Source: Acidobacteriota bacterium (lineage in GTDB: Bacteria; Acidobacteriota; Thermoanaerobaculia; Gp7-AA8). From it: 64,000 nucleotides of DNA. The notes under the pieces are model-generated. The model was not told where the DNA came from. It worked only from the letters and a program-made list of their open reading frames with translations, and made no database searches. The first letter of the stretch is position 1. Each line of letters starts with the position of its first letter. Positions 9,164-18,124 of the stretch are shown one piece after another. A program made the translations under genes and the position numbers. The stretch covers positions 1-64,000 of the forward strand of contig JAJPHC010000032.1 of assembly GCA_021325515.1 (NCBI GenBank), in the 5' to 3' direction.

Positions 9164-12100
9164 GGCGCACCGACCTCTCTCTCGCGCATCGCGGCGAGCA
9201 TGACGAGAAGGCGTGACACTTCGGCTTCGAGACGGCCGAGGAGCTCGTTCGCCTGCCCGAGCTCGCGGTTGCGGCCGGCCTGCTCGAGCCGCGCCGCAAG
9301 ATCGGTCGCATCCTTCGCGCCGAACGTACCGACCGATCCCTTGATCGAGTGCGCCGTTCGATAGAGCGATTCCATGTCTCCCTTCTCCACAGCTTCGCGC
9401 AACTTCTCGATGTGCTTCGGAATCGAGCGCTCGAACACACGCACGATCTTGTCGAGCAGCGCGGGCTGCGTCGCATATCGTTGCCGCATCGCTGCCACAT
9501 CGAATGGCTCATCGCGGCGGGACACCGGCGAGTTGCCGTCGAGAAGATTGGCGATCGTCCCCAGAAGCTCGTCCTCGTCGAGCGGCTTCGGCACGTAACC
9601 GTCCGCACCGGCGGCAAAACAACGCTCGCGATCCTCGCGCAGCGCGTGTGCGGTGAGGGCGATGATCGGCACACGCATCTCTGTTCCGCGCTCCTTCTCG
9701 CGGATCATGCGAATCGCTTCGAGCCCGCCGAGCTCCGGCATCTGCAAATCCATCAGGATCAGGTCGATTCGCTCGCGCTCCCGCTCGAAGAGGTGGATCG
9801 CCTCGCGGCCGTCGTTCGCGACGACGACGTCGTAACCCGCCTGCTCGAGCACGCCGACGGCGACCAGCTGGTTCACCTCGTTGTCTTCCGCGAGAAGAAT
9901 CCGCTTCCCGCGCCGGATCGGCGAGCGCACATTCTTCGGAATGATCTCGGCGCTTCGCTCACGAGTGCGCGCCCGCATGATGGAGTCGAGTAGATCCGAC
10001 TGCGTGACCGGCTTCGTCAGATAGACGTCGATGCCCAGCGCGCGGATGCGATCCGCATCGGCCGGCTGCGACGCCGACGTCAGCATCATGATCGTCGTCG
10101 CGCGGTCTCCGCTCTCGCGCAGCTTCTCCGCCACCGCAAAGCCGTCGACGTCCGGCATGTGTGCATCGAGCAACACGATATCGAACGCATCGCTCGCAAG
10201 GATCGAGAGCGCTTCGCGCCCGCCTGCTGCCGCCGCGACCCTCGTCCGCCAGCTCTCGAGCATCGCCTGGAGGATCATCCGGTTCGTCGCGTTGTCATCG
10301 ACGATCAGGACTCGCAGCCCGGCGAGTTGCGCAGCGCTGCCGGCTGTCTTCGCGGGAGCTTCCTGGCGAACGAGATTCGCCGTGAAGTGGAACGTGCTCC
10401 CTTTCCCTTCTTCGCTCTCAACCAGGATTCGTCCACCCATCATCTCGACGAGGCGCTCGCTGATGGCGAGGCCGAGACCCGTTCCGCCGAAGCGGCGCGT
10501 CGTCGAAACATCCGCCTGCTCGAACGCGCTGAAGATCGACGCCAGACGGTCGCGCGGGATTCCGATGCCGGTGTCGGAAACGCTGAAGCGCATGACGAGC
10601 TCGCGGCCGCGCTCTTCTTCCACCGCGGCCGAGACGACGATCTCTCCCGCGGAGGTGAACTTCACCGCGTTGCCGGCGAGGTTGACGAGCACCTGGCGGA
10701 GGCGCATGGCATCTCCGCGCAGGGCGTCAGGGACTTCGGGCGCGACCTTCACGATGAGCTCGACTCCGGCATCGTCGGCGCGCATCACGAGAGGCCTGAC
10801 GGCCTCGATCATCAGATCGCGAAGGCCGAAGTCAACATCGTCGAGCGTCAGTTTTCCCGCTTCGATCTTCGAGAAATCGAGAATGTCGTTGATGACCGAA
10901 AGAAGCAGGTTCGCCGAGGAGCGCGCGGTGCGGACGAACTCCTGCTGCTCGCGCGTGAGCGCCGTGCGCGACAGCAGCGACGTCATCCCGATGACGCCAT
11001 TGAGCGGCGTACGGATCTCATGACTCATCCGAGCGAGAAAATCGCTCTTCGCCCGGCTCGCTTCGTCGGCCGCCGCTTTCGCACGCCGCAGCTCCTCCTC
11101 GGTATGTGCCCGAATGAGGTATTGACCGACTTGCGTTCCGATTTCCTGCAGGAATGAGAGAAGACCATCGTCGCAGGGCCGCTCCTGCACATCGAGCAGC
11201 TCGATGACACCGAGGACGTCGGTTCCGACGGCGATCGGAACGGCAATCGCGCTGTGCAGGCCGGCCTCGAGAGCCTCCGCGGCGCGGTTATAGGTGTCTT
11301 GATCGATGCGCTCGACGCAGCGAGGCATTCCCTCGCCCCACGCAAAACCGACGATCCCCTCTCCTCGCACGACCTGCGCCGCAGCACTCGCCTGCATGAA
11401 TGATGAGAAGGAATCGCCGCCCGGGCTTTTCCCGGCAAGGGAGAGAACATCGCCCTCATTGCGCGGGCGCCACACCAGACCGGCGGACCATCCGAGGGTT
11501 TCGCGGATCATGTCGATGACGGCTGAGGTGACGGCACCGGCGGCGGCGGTCTCAGCGAGGATGTGCGCAACGGCAAGGCGGAGTTGGCGCCGGCGCTCCT
11601 CCTCGTATTGCGAAGTAATGTCCTCGGTGATTCCGAGGAGATATTTCGGCTGCCCGTCGCCTCCGCGAATGACCACTTCGCGCGTGCGCGTGCGCTTCGG
11701 CCCCAGCGGAGTGGAGAAGGTACCCTCGACTTCGAGGCGGCCAGCCACGACGGCCCGTTCCTCATAATCGCGAATCCTCTTCGCATCGTCCGGAGGAAAA
11801 AAGTCAGACGTGGTCCTGCCAATGAACTCGTCGGGTTCGCGTCCCATCATCCGGGCCGTGGCGAGGTTCACGCGGACGGCGCGGAAATCGCGAACATCTC
11901 TCACAGAGATCGCCATCGGAATGCTGTCGAGTACCGATTCGAGGAATGCTTCCGACTCTCTCCGCTGGTGAATCTGTCCGTCGATCGTCGAGACCATCTC
12001 ATTGATGGTGCTGGCCAGTTCACCGACTTCGTCGTTCGTCGAAACGGCGGCGCGCGCCGAGAGATCGCCACCACGCACCGCGCTCGCGGTTTCGTTCAAC

Positions 12101-13053
12101 ACGCGGATCGGCCGGGTCATGCGCCGCGAGATGATCGCGAAGAGCGCCGCAGCGAACGCGGTGAAGATCAGCACGACCGCAACCGATCGCCGCGCGAGTC
12201 GCGCGATGGGGCGGTAGACCGCATCATGGCTGGATTCGAGAAGCAGGCGCCAGCCATTGCCGCGATAGGTCAGATGGCCGCGCTCACTCACCAGCGTGCC
12301 GACGACTTCCCGCCCCGCCGTCGAGTACTCCGCAAGCGACACATCCTGCTTCCGTCTCACCAGCGGATGGGCGGCCACACTTCTGAACGCCTCATCGTGA
12401 AACTCGGCAATCGGAGTACCGATGATCTCTCCCCGCGCGTTGAGGAGATGAACGTGCGTGCCGTCGTATTCGTCGAGGAGCTGCAGCACCGCCGGCCACG
12501 AGAAGCGTCCGACTACACAACCGATCGTCTGCCCCTTCCGCGCTCCTTCGACGGCGACGGCTCGGCGAACGATGAGGATGATCGGCCGCGGAGCATCAGG
12601 CAGTGTGATCAGGTCGGACCAGGCGACGCCCTCAGCCAGAGCGCGGCGGAATACTTCCTGTTCCCGGCCCGTGAGCGGCCGCCCCATTCGGCGCGCCTCG
12701 GTGGAGAGCCGCACGATGCCATCGCGATCGGCGATCGAGAGCAAATCCCATGGCCCTGTGGTTTGCGAATCACGGATGAGCTGATCTCGCCACGGCCGCA
12801 GATCCGACCCATCTGGAGCGAGCAGAGCTTCCGTGACACTGCGGTTGACGGCGATGTTCGCCGCGCCGACCATCGCCTCATAGATTTGGCGATCGACTGC
12901 GTTCAGGATCGCCTGCGCCTCAATCCTCCGTTCGCGGGCAATCGCACTGGTCATCGCATCGCGAGCCGAGAAAAACACGAGCAGTCCGAGCAGAGGCGCC
13001 AAGAGAAGCGCAAAGAGAAGGAACACGAGCAGAAGCTTCGTGCTCAGTTTCAT
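9160..13053 (-). CDS. Hybrid sensor histidine kinase: sensor-HAMP-PAS-GAF-HisKA-HATPase-REC-REC-HPt
   Basis: A giant (about 1297 residues) inner-membrane sensor kinase. TM1 lies at about 5-28, a periplasmic sensor of about 250 residues follows, then TM2 and HAMP (TRPIRVLNETASAVRGGD), PAS, GAF and HisKA with the phospho-His in FLARMSHEIRTPLNG. HATPase_c has G boxes GIGIPRD and GTGLGLAIS. There are two receivers (LLDAHMPDVDG, LMDLQMPELGG) and a C-terminal HPt (RTAHSIKGSVGTFG). The start at 13053 is supported by AAGGAGG ten bases upstream and by ATGA overlap with the preceding binding-protein gene, implying the two are made together. A full intramolecular phosphorelay is present, feeding the downstream receivers. 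Confidence 0.94.
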   Translation of the reverse strand: MKLSTKLLLVFLLFALLLAPLLGLLVFFSARDAMTSAIARERRIEAQAILNAVDRQIYEAMVGAANIAVNRSVTEALLAPDGSDLRPWRDQLIRDSQTTGPWDLLSIADRDGIVRLSTEARRMGRPLTGREQEVFRRALAEGVAWSDLITLPDAPRPIILIVRRAVAVEGARKGQTIGCVVGRFSWPAVLQLLDEYDGTHVHLLNARGEIIGTPIAEFHDEAFRSVAAHPLVRRKQDVSLAEYSTAGREVVGTLVSERGHLTYRGNGWRLLLESSHDAVYRPIARLARRSVAVVLIFTAFAAALFAIISRRMTRPIRVLNETASAVRGGDLSARAAVSTNDEVGELASTINEMVSTIDGQIHQRRESEAFLESVLDSIPMAISVRDVRDFRAVRVNLATARMMGREPDEFIGRTTSDFFPPDDAKRIRDYEERAVVAGRLEVEGTFSTPLGPKRTRTREVVIRGGDGQPKYLLGITEDITSQYEEERRRQLRLAVAHILAETAAAGAVTSAVIDMIRETLGWSAGLVWRPRNEGDVLSLAGKSPGGDSFSSFMQASAAAQVVRGEGIVGFAWGEGMPRCVERIDQDTYNRAAEALEAGLHSAIAVPIAVGTDVLGVIELLDVQERPCDDGLLSFLQEIGTQVGQYLIRAHTEEELRRAKAAADEASRAKSDFLARMSHEIRTPLNGVIGMTSLLSRTALTREQQEFVRTARSSANLLLSVINDILDFSKIEAGKLTLDDVDFGLRDLMIEAVRPLVMRADDAGVELIVKVAPEVPDALRGDAMRLRQVLVNLAGNAVKFTSAGEIVVSAAVEEERGRELVMRFSVSDTGIGIPRDRLASIFSAFEQADVSTTRRFGGTGLGLAISERLVEMMGGRILVESEEGKGSTFHFTANLVRQEAPAKTAGSAAQLAGLRVLIVDDNATNRMILQAMLESWRTRVAAAAGGREALSILASDAFDIVLLDAHMPDVDGFAVAEKLRESGDRATTIMMLTSASQPADADRIRALGIDVYLTKPVTQSDLLDSIMRARTRERSAEIIPKNVRSPIRRGKRILLAEDNEVNQLVAVGVLEQAGYDVVVANDGREAIHLFERERERIDLILMDLQMPELGGLEAIRMIREKERGTEMRVPIIALTAHALREDRERCFAAGADGYVPKPLDEDELLGTIANLLDGNSPVSRRDEPFDVAAMRQRYATQPALLDKIVRVFERSIPKHIEKLREAVEKGDMESLYRTAHSIKGSVGTFGAKDATDLAARLEQAGRNRELGQANELLGRLEAEVSRLLVMLAAMREREVGAP

Positions 13054-14075
13054 TGCGAAGGAGCCTCCTTCTGAAGCTGACGAATCCAACGGTCGTCGAA
13101 TAATGTAGCGGTGTCGAGCGGTTTCTCCAGCATCCCGGCATCGACGAAGTAACGATTGACGCTTTCGGCCGCGCCGTAAAGCGATTCGAAACCCGGGCCA
13201 TAGGTGAATGCGGCCGCGTTGTCGGCGAGCTTGCGGATCCTGTCACGCCGCGCGAATTCCGCGACCTCCTGAGGAGTCTTGCCATAGATCCGCGCGACGA
13301 TCGCGAACGCTGCCTGCGGATCGCGCGAGATGAAGTTCGTCGTCTTCAGCCACACGCGGCAGAGTGCACGCACATCACCGGCGCGCGAACGGAGCACCTC
13401 GCGGCGCGTCGCGTAGACCATCGGCGCAACGCCCAGAAGACCCGCCGTATCGAAAGCGCGGACATGTCCCTGCTTCACAGCTTTGCTCAGCAGCGGCTCC
13501 CACGTGACCACACCCTTAATCTCCGGCTTCGCGAGGCTGGCCAACGCTTCTTCTCCCCGAGCATCGACGACCTCGACGTCACCAAGCGTCAGACCCTGCG
13601 GTTCGAGTGCGGCGTTGAGCAGGTACTCGTAAAACGTCCGCCGCGGCACCGCGATCTTCAACCCGCGTAAACCGCGGAGATCGCCAACCTCGCGTTTCAC
13701 GACGATGCCGCTCGCGCCGGCGTCGACGTCCGGCGTGAGAAACGCAACGAGATCGCTCCCCTGCGCGCGGAACCATGCGAGGTCGAACACATAGAAGACG
13801 TTGACGTCGATGCTCCCCGTCGTGACCGCCTTCAGGCCTCCGTAGTAGTCGGAATTCGTATCGATCAACTCGACCTGCAGGCCCTCTTCGGCAAACCAGC
13901 CGCGGGCCGCAGCGATGTCCACCCAGTACTCTCCGGGCCAGTAGTAGCGCGCGATCCGCAGCGGCTTCGCTGCCGTCTTCGACTCCCGGGCACGCTCCGG
14001 TGCGCAGGTAAGGAATGCCAGCGCGATCAGGAGCGGCATCGCCGCGCGGCGCATCACCATGATCGGGAGCGCCAT
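13050..14075 (-). CDS. ABC-type substrate-binding lipoprotein (NMT1/THI5-SsuA type), likely sensor partner
   Basis: About 341 residues with a lipoprotein-type leader (PLLIALAFLTCAPE, Cys as acylation site) and a periplasmic binding fold of the NMT1/SsuA kind (ARYYWPGEYWVDIAAARGWF near the start; NVFYVFDLAWF). Ligands in the family are pyrimidine precursors, sulfonates or similar; the ligand here is unknown. No permease or ATPase gene is present, and the gene is coupled by ATGA to the hybrid kinase, so I infer it presents ligand to the kinase. The frame is open to an ATG at 14153. The start at 14075 gives a proper signal peptide and directly follows a 9-residue leader ORF. Confidence 0.85.
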   Translation of the reverse strand: MALPIMVMRRAAMPLLIALAFLTCAPERARESKTAAKPLRIARYYWPGEYWVDIAAARGWFAEEGLQVELIDTNSDYYGGLKAVTTGSIDVNVFYVFDLAWFRAQGSDLVAFLTPDVDAGASGIVVKREVGDLRGLRGLKIAVPRRTFYEYLLNAALEPQGLTLGDVEVVDARGEEALASLAKPEIKGVVTWEPLLSKAVKQGHVRAFDTAGLLGVAPMVYATRREVLRSRAGDVRALCRVWLKTTNFISRDPQAAFAIVARIYGKTPQEVAEFARRDRIRKLADNAAAFTYGPGFESLYGAAESVNRYFVDAGMLEKPLDTATLFDDRWIRQLQKEAPSQ

Positions 14076-14076
14076 C

Positions 14077-14106
14077 TCACGCTCGGGTGCCAGCGAGGAC
14101 GGGCAT
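14077..14106 (-). other. Possible 9-codon leader ORF upstream of the binding-protein gene
   Basis: GGAGG lies five bases before an ATG at 14106, out of frame with the binding-protein gene. It encodes nine residues (MPVLAGTRA) and its TGA ends one base before the ATG at 14075. This could load ribosomes for the main gene by coupling. It could also be chance. Confidence 0.3.
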
Positions 14107-14218
14107 AGGAGCCTCCATCGTTCTTTTTTACTTGCGATCCTGAATGACAGCATTCATGACCGCGAAACATCATGACGTATCATCCGTCTCCTCGTTGCGA
14201 TTTTCGTGCGGAGACGAA

Positions 14219-14635
14219 ATGTGCAAGACGATCAAGCAGCGCGTGAAGTTCAAGGCCGCCCCTGCCGTGATCTACGACCTGCTCGCTGACTCGCGCAAGC
14301 ATGCCGAGCTCACAGGCAGAGACGCGGTGATCAGCGACAGAATCGGCGGTACGTTCTCACTCGGCGGCGACGAAGTGACCGGGATCAACGTCGATCTCGT
14401 TCCCGGGCGGCGCATCGTCCGGGCCTGGCGCCACCGCAAATTTCCCGAGGGCATCTTCTCGATGGCGGCGCTGACGATGGCCGCGACGGCGGATGGCGGA
14501 ACCGAACTGGTGCTCGTCCATCGCGGCGTGCCGAAGGACCTCATCCCTGAGACCGAACAGACCTGGCGCGATCAATACTGGACGAAAATCAGAAGCTATC
14601 TGAGCGCTGTCGGCGGATCGCCCAAAGAGATCTGA
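14219..14635 (+). CDS. SRPBCC/AHSA1-family (START-like) small protein
   Basis: 138 residues with the pattern of the AHSA1-like SRPBCC fold: KAAPAVIYDLLADSRKHAEL near the N-terminus, GGTFSLGGDEVTG, RIVRAWRH and WRDQYW near the end. Members bind hydrophobic ligands in a deep pocket; some are stress-related. The ligand is unknown. The start at 14219 is chosen because GGAG lies six bases upstream; an in-frame ATG at 14144 would add an unlikely N-terminus. It is divergent from the binding-protein gene and convergent with the next gene, so it is monocistronic. Confidence 0.85.
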   Translation: MCKTIKQRVKFKAAPAVIYDLLADSRKHAELTGRDAVISDRIGGTFSLGGDEVTGINVDLVPGRRIVRAWRHRKFPEGIFSMAALTMAATADGGTELVLVHRGVPKDLIPETEQTWRDQYWTKIRSYLSAVGGSPKEI

Positions 14636-14637
14636 AT

Positions 14638-15084
14638 TTAGTGCTTCTCGATCTTCCTGTGCGTCTCGGGAACGATCATCATCGCGGCACTTCCGTACCA
14701 CGGCGTGAGCTCGGCGACGAATACTCCGGCCTTGACCGAAGGATCGAGCTCCACGAGTTTCTCGGCTTCTTCGATCGTCGCAACGTTGAAGATGAAGAGA
14801 CCGCGATAGGACTTGTCGTTCTTTCCGAATGGCCCCGCCACCAGGAGCTTTCCTTCATCTCCGAGACGGCGGATGTTGGCGAAGTGACCGTTGAAGATTT
14901 CCTTCCGCTGATCGCCCGTGATCTCCGCATCCTTCGGTCCGGTCTTCAGGATGCAGAGCACGTAGTTCTTCATGCCGCGCTCGTCGGCGCCGAGTCTTTT
15001 GGCGAGCGCTTCGTCGTATGTACTGCTGTTCGGCGCAGCGAAGAGGAACCCGATGGAGAGCGCGACGATGAAGAGGCGTTTCAT
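14638..15084 (-). CDS. Secreted YciI-like protein
   Basis: 148 residues: a signal peptide (MKRLFIVALSIGFLFAAP) followed by a YCII-type ferredoxin-like domain (YVLCILKTGP, LVAGPFGKNDKSYRGLFIFN, AEKLVELDPSVKAGVF). Cytoplasmic YciI proteins are small, poorly understood enzymes or binders; an exported one is less common. The conserved family His region is represented by HFANIRRL. It is convergent with the SRPBCC gene with only two bases between their stops. Molecular role unknown. Confidence 0.8.
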   Translation of the reverse strand: MKRLFIVALSIGFLFAAPNSSTYDEALAKRLGADERGMKNYVLCILKTGPKDAEITGDQRKEIFNGHFANIRRLGDEGKLLVAGPFGKNDKSYRGLFIFNVATIEEAEKLVELDPSVKAGVFVAELTPWYGSAAMMIVPETHRKIEKH

Positions 15085-15143
15085 GAATCCTACTATGCCG
15101 CTTCATGGATTACCGCGCCAGTGCGATACCATCGCCCGCTCCG

Positions 15144-15875
15144 ATGACAACGAAAACGATTGGCCGTATCTGTGACGTCGTGCGTTATCCCGTCAAGTCG
15201 ATGGCGGGAACGGCGCTCGAGTCGGCGCATCTCGGACTCCACGGAATCGCCGGCGATCGCCGCTTCGCATTCCGCCGCGTGGACGACAAAGGCGGATTCC
15301 CGTTTCTCACTGCCGGAAAATTTCCGGCGATGCTGGCGTATCAGCCGCTCGTGAAAAGCGAGACGAATGGCGAGCCGCTGCCGACGCATGTGCGCACTCC
15401 GTCCGGTGCCGAGGTCGAGCTGCGCAGCGAAGCCCTGCGCGACGAGATCGCCAGCCGCTCCGGCCACAATGTCGAACTGATGATGCTGCGACATGGGATC
15501 TTCGACGATGGCCAGGTCTCGCTCATCAGTCTCGCCACGATCGCCGGAATCGGACGCGAGGCAGGGATGGAGCTCGATCGCCGGCGCATGCGCGCGAACA
15601 TCATCCTGGAGACGGAAGAGACGGCGACGTTTCACGAAGATGCGTGGGTCGGCGCGACGCTGGTGTTCGGCGATGGCCCTGATGCGCCGGCCGTCGGCGT
15701 CACTGCGCGTGACGAGCGCTGCGCGATGGTCAACTTCGATCCCGACACCGGCGAGCAGGACGCGCGCGTGATGAAAGCAGTCGTGCGGATGAACGACAAC
15801 TACGCCGGCGTCTATGCGAGCGTCATCCGCCCCGGCACGATCCACGCCGGACAGTCCGTCCATCTCGTGCGGTAA
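15144..15875 (+). CDS. MOSC-domain protein with N-terminal beta barrel
   Basis: 243 residues. The N-terminal MOSC_N barrel shows the hallmark VVRYPVKSMAGT, and the C-terminal MOSC domain contains RRMRANIILE, GATLVFG and the family Cys in DERCAMVNFDPDTGEQD. MOSC domains bind molybdenum cofactor or sulfur and occur in Mo-sulfurases and N-hydroxylated-compound reducing systems (MARC, YcbX). A YcbX-like role is plausible, but no ferredoxin domain is present here. An upstream in-frame ATG at 15105 is possible. Its TAA shares a base with the ATG of the following methyltransferase gene (TAATG), so the two are likely co-translated. Confidence 0.88.
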   Translation: MTTKTIGRICDVVRYPVKSMAGTALESAHLGLHGIAGDRRFAFRRVDDKGGFPFLTAGKFPAMLAYQPLVKSETNGEPLPTHVRTPSGAEVELRSEALRDEIASRSGHNVELMMLRHGIFDDGQVSLISLATIAGIGREAGMELDRRRMRANIILETEETATFHEDAWVGATLVFGDGPDAPAVGVTARDERCAMVNFDPDTGEQDARVMKAVVRMNDNYAGVYASVIRPGTIHAGQSVHLVR

Positions 15876-16543
15876 TGCAGAAGCCGAATTACGGAATCGA
15901 CGCACCCACCGTGCTGCGCAACCTCGCGATCGGCGCGATCGGCTGCTATCTGCTCGCACTGTTCGTGGCACGCGGTTTTCTCGGCCCCGCGATCGGCTTC
16001 TCGTTCGCCGCCGGGATGATGCTCTGGAGCAGCCTTGCGGGAAAGTTTCGCGCGCGCGACGCGCTGCTCGATGCGATTCCGTGGCGAGGCGATGAACGCG
16101 TGCTCGACGTTGGATGCGGTCACGGCCTCCTGCTGATCGGCGCGGCGAAACGGCTGACGACGGGACGCGCGACCGGCATCGACATCTGGCAGGACGTCGA
16201 TCAGGCAGGAAACTCCGCCGGCGCGACGCGGCACAACGCGGAGCTCGAAGGAGTCTCGGTCGAGATCCGCGATGGCGATGCACGGGCGATCCCCTTCGAC
16301 GACGCAGCGTTTGACGTCGTCGTCTCCAGTCTCGCGTTGCACAACATCTACGATGCGGCGGAGCGCGAGCAGGCGCTTCGCGAAATCGCGCGCGTGACGA
16401 AGCCCGGCGGCCACATCGCGATCATCGACATCCGTCATGCGTACGCGCCTGTCTTCGAGCGTCTCGGCTTCACGGTCGCGAAGAAGTGGACCACGCTTCT
16501 TTTCGCCACACCGACACGGACGATCGTGATGCGAAAGGCGTAA
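15875..16543 (+). CDS. Membrane-anchored class I SAM-dependent methyltransferase
   Basis: 222 residues. Two hydrophobic segments (about 14-33 and 37-53) precede a Methyltransf_11 domain with SAM motif I VLDVGCGHGLLL, motif II region DGDARAIPFDDAAFDVVVSS and motif III RVTKPGGHIAIIDI. It is probably held on the inner membrane and methylates an unknown, perhaps lipid, substrate. It overlaps the MOSC gene by one base. Confidence 0.85.
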   Translation: MQKPNYGIDAPTVLRNLAIGAIGCYLLALFVARGFLGPAIGFSFAAGMMLWSSLAGKFRARDALLDAIPWRGDERVLDVGCGHGLLLIGAAKRLTTGRATGIDIWQDVDQAGNSAGATRHNAELEGVSVEIRDGDARAIPFDDAAFDVVVSSLALHNIYDAAEREQALREIARVTKPGGHIAIIDIRHAYAPVFERLGFTVAKKWTTLLFATPTRTIVMRKA

Positions 16544-16620
16544 CGCGCACGCGTCGATGCAATGCGGCGGAGCTCCGCGCTGTTCGGCTGAAGAACAATT
16601 CAGATTTCCGAGGACCCCTG

Positions 16621-17436
16621 ATGCGCATTGCAACCGTGATCGGCCTGACGCTGTTGACGCTCCCACTCTTCGCGGCGAACCCCGCGACCGGCAAGCAGAC
16701 TCTGAAGATCGGCCTCGCCGAAGGAAAGGGAAAGCAGACGGCTGCCGAGACCTTCGCCCCGTTTCTGAAGCAGATGAGCTCATCTCCGAAGTACGCGTTC
16801 GAAGCGGTCGTGTTCGAAGACGGCGAGAAGCAGTACGACGCGCTGCGCGCAGGCAAGGTCGATCTCGCGTTTCTCGGCCCCGCGCCGTACGTCAAGGCGC
16901 GCTACGAATTCAAGGCTGAGCCTGTCGTCGCCGAAGCGGGAGAGCTGAGGAGCATGCTCGTCGTGGCGAAGGGCTCGCCGATCACGACCGTCGAGCAACT
17001 CCGCGGCAAGTCGCTCGCGCTCGGCTACGAAGGATCGACGACCACCCATCTCCTCCCGCTGCTGCTCCTCTCCAAGCATCATCTGAAGAAGGAAGACATG
17101 GGACAGGTGACCTTCGTCGGAGATCAGACGAAGAAGATCGTCGATCTCGTTCTCGACGGCAGTGCAGCCGCGGGCGGGATCTCAGAGACTCTCTACGCCG
17201 CGCACAAGAACGAATTGCGCGTGCTCGAGACGTCGGAGCCGCTGCCGGGTGCGCTCATCGTTGCGCATCCGAAGATCGGCGCCGGTGTCGTCAAGGAGCT
17301 GCGCTCTCTCTTCGTGACCTACGCGCCGGTCGCGACGTCGCCGCGTTTCGCAAAGGGCGCGGTGGCGGCCACGGACGACATGTACAACCGCGTCCGTTTT
17401 CTCTGCAAGGTCGTGCTGGGGCGGATGTACTTGTAG
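16621..17436 (+). CDS. PhnD-like phosphate/phosphonate-type binding protein
   Basis: 271 residues with a signal peptide (IGLTLLTLPLFAANP) and a type II periplasmic binding fold of the PhnD/transferrin group (LKIGLAEGKGKQTAAETFAP, ALRAGKVDLAFLGPAPYVKA, GKSLALGYEGSTTTHLLPLL). PhnD binds phosphonates, but many relatives bind other oxyanions or act in signalling. No permease or ATPase gene accompanies it, so it is an orphan binding protein. The start at 16621 has GAGGA eight bases upstream. A strong bidirectional hairpin follows its stop. Confidence 0.85.
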   Translation: MRIATVIGLTLLTLPLFAANPATGKQTLKIGLAEGKGKQTAAETFAPFLKQMSSSPKYAFEAVVFEDGEKQYDALRAGKVDLAFLGPAPYVKARYEFKAEPVVAEAGELRSMLVVAKGSPITTVEQLRGKSLALGYEGSTTTHLLPLLLLSKHHLKKEDMGQVTFVGDQTKKIVDLVLDGSAAAGGISETLYAAHKNELRVLETSEPLPGALIVAHPKIGAGVVKELRSLFVTYAPVATSPRFAKGAVAATDDMYNRVRFLCKVVLGRMYL

Positions 17437-17442
17437 AACAAA

Positions 17443-17469
17443 GAGGAGCGGACGAGGCGTCCGCTCCTC
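17443..17469. terminator. Bidirectional hairpin terminator between convergent genes
   Basis: Perfect 12-bp arms (GAGGAGCGGACG / CGTCCGCTCCTC) with a 3-base loop between the convergent phnD-like and hsp20 genes. There is no clear U-run. The core GCGGACGAGGCGTCCGC is identical to a part of the repeat unit at 24.9-25.4 kb. Confidence 0.75.
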
Positions 17470-17479
17470 CCTTGCGTGG

Positions 17480-18025
17480 CTACTTCTCTTTCGTCCGCTT
17501 CTGCCGCGGCTCCGCCGTCTTGCGGGGCTTCGTCTTGCGCGCCGGCTTCGGCTCTTCGATCTCGGCTGCCTGCGTGACCATGCGGTTGATCACCGGCACG
17601 GAGACGCGGAGCAAACCATCGCGATACTCCGCGACGGCGTTCTCGACATCCGCCGGCTCCGGGAGATGAATCGGACGAAACAGCTGTCCGCGGCTGAACT
17701 CACAATGACGAACGACTCCCTCTGACGTGCACTCATCGTGTCCGCGCCCTTTGATCAGCAGCGCGCCGGGCGCGACCTGAACGTCCAGATGCTCCGGCCT
17801 GGCGCCTGCGACCGCCGCGATGACCTCGAAGCGATCGTCCATCTGGCGAATCTCGACGGGCGGCTCCCAGATCAGCTCGCGCCGGGCGTTGAACCAGTTC
17901 TCCTCCGGCGTATTGCGCGGCGAGTGATTCATGCGCGAGAGCTCATACGCGCGCTGGCTAACCTGATGATGCATCTCGTCCAGCTCCGCGCTGATCGAAG
18001 CAGTTTTCCTGACCTTGACTGACAA
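17480..18025 (-). CDS. Small heat-shock protein, DUF2934-Hsp20 fusion
   Basis: 181 residues. The N-terminal part (about 15-55: HHQVSQRAYELSRMNHSPRN, then NWFNARREL) resembles DUF2934, a short helical domain. The alpha-crystallin domain spans about 55-145 (WEPPVEIRQMDDRFEVIAAV; HCEFSRGQLFRPIHLP; YRDGLLRVSVP). A Lys/Arg-rich tail follows. Hsp20 proteins hold unfolding proteins without ATP; the role of the DUF2934 part is unknown. The start codon is TTG, supported by GGAGG six bases upstream. Confidence 0.87.
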   Translation of the reverse strand: MSVKVRKTASISAELDEMHHQVSQRAYELSRMNHSPRNTPEENWFNARRELIWEPPVEIRQMDDRFEVIAAVAGARPEHLDVQVAPGALLIKGRGHDECTSEGVVRHCEFSRGQLFRPIHLPEPADVENAVAEYRDGLLRVSVPVINRMVTQAAEIEEPKPARKTKPRKTAEPRQKRTKEK

Positions 18026-18124
18026 ACCTGACCTCCAAATTCGTTATGCGCGTCATGCGCGGCGCGCATCGTACGGTGAATGGCGCGCCAATGGAACGCC
18101 GCGTTGCGCTAGACTGCACAAATC

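Noticed and set aside
11563-13074. 503-codon plus-strand frame
   Set aside because: Antisense shadow of the hybrid kinase gene.
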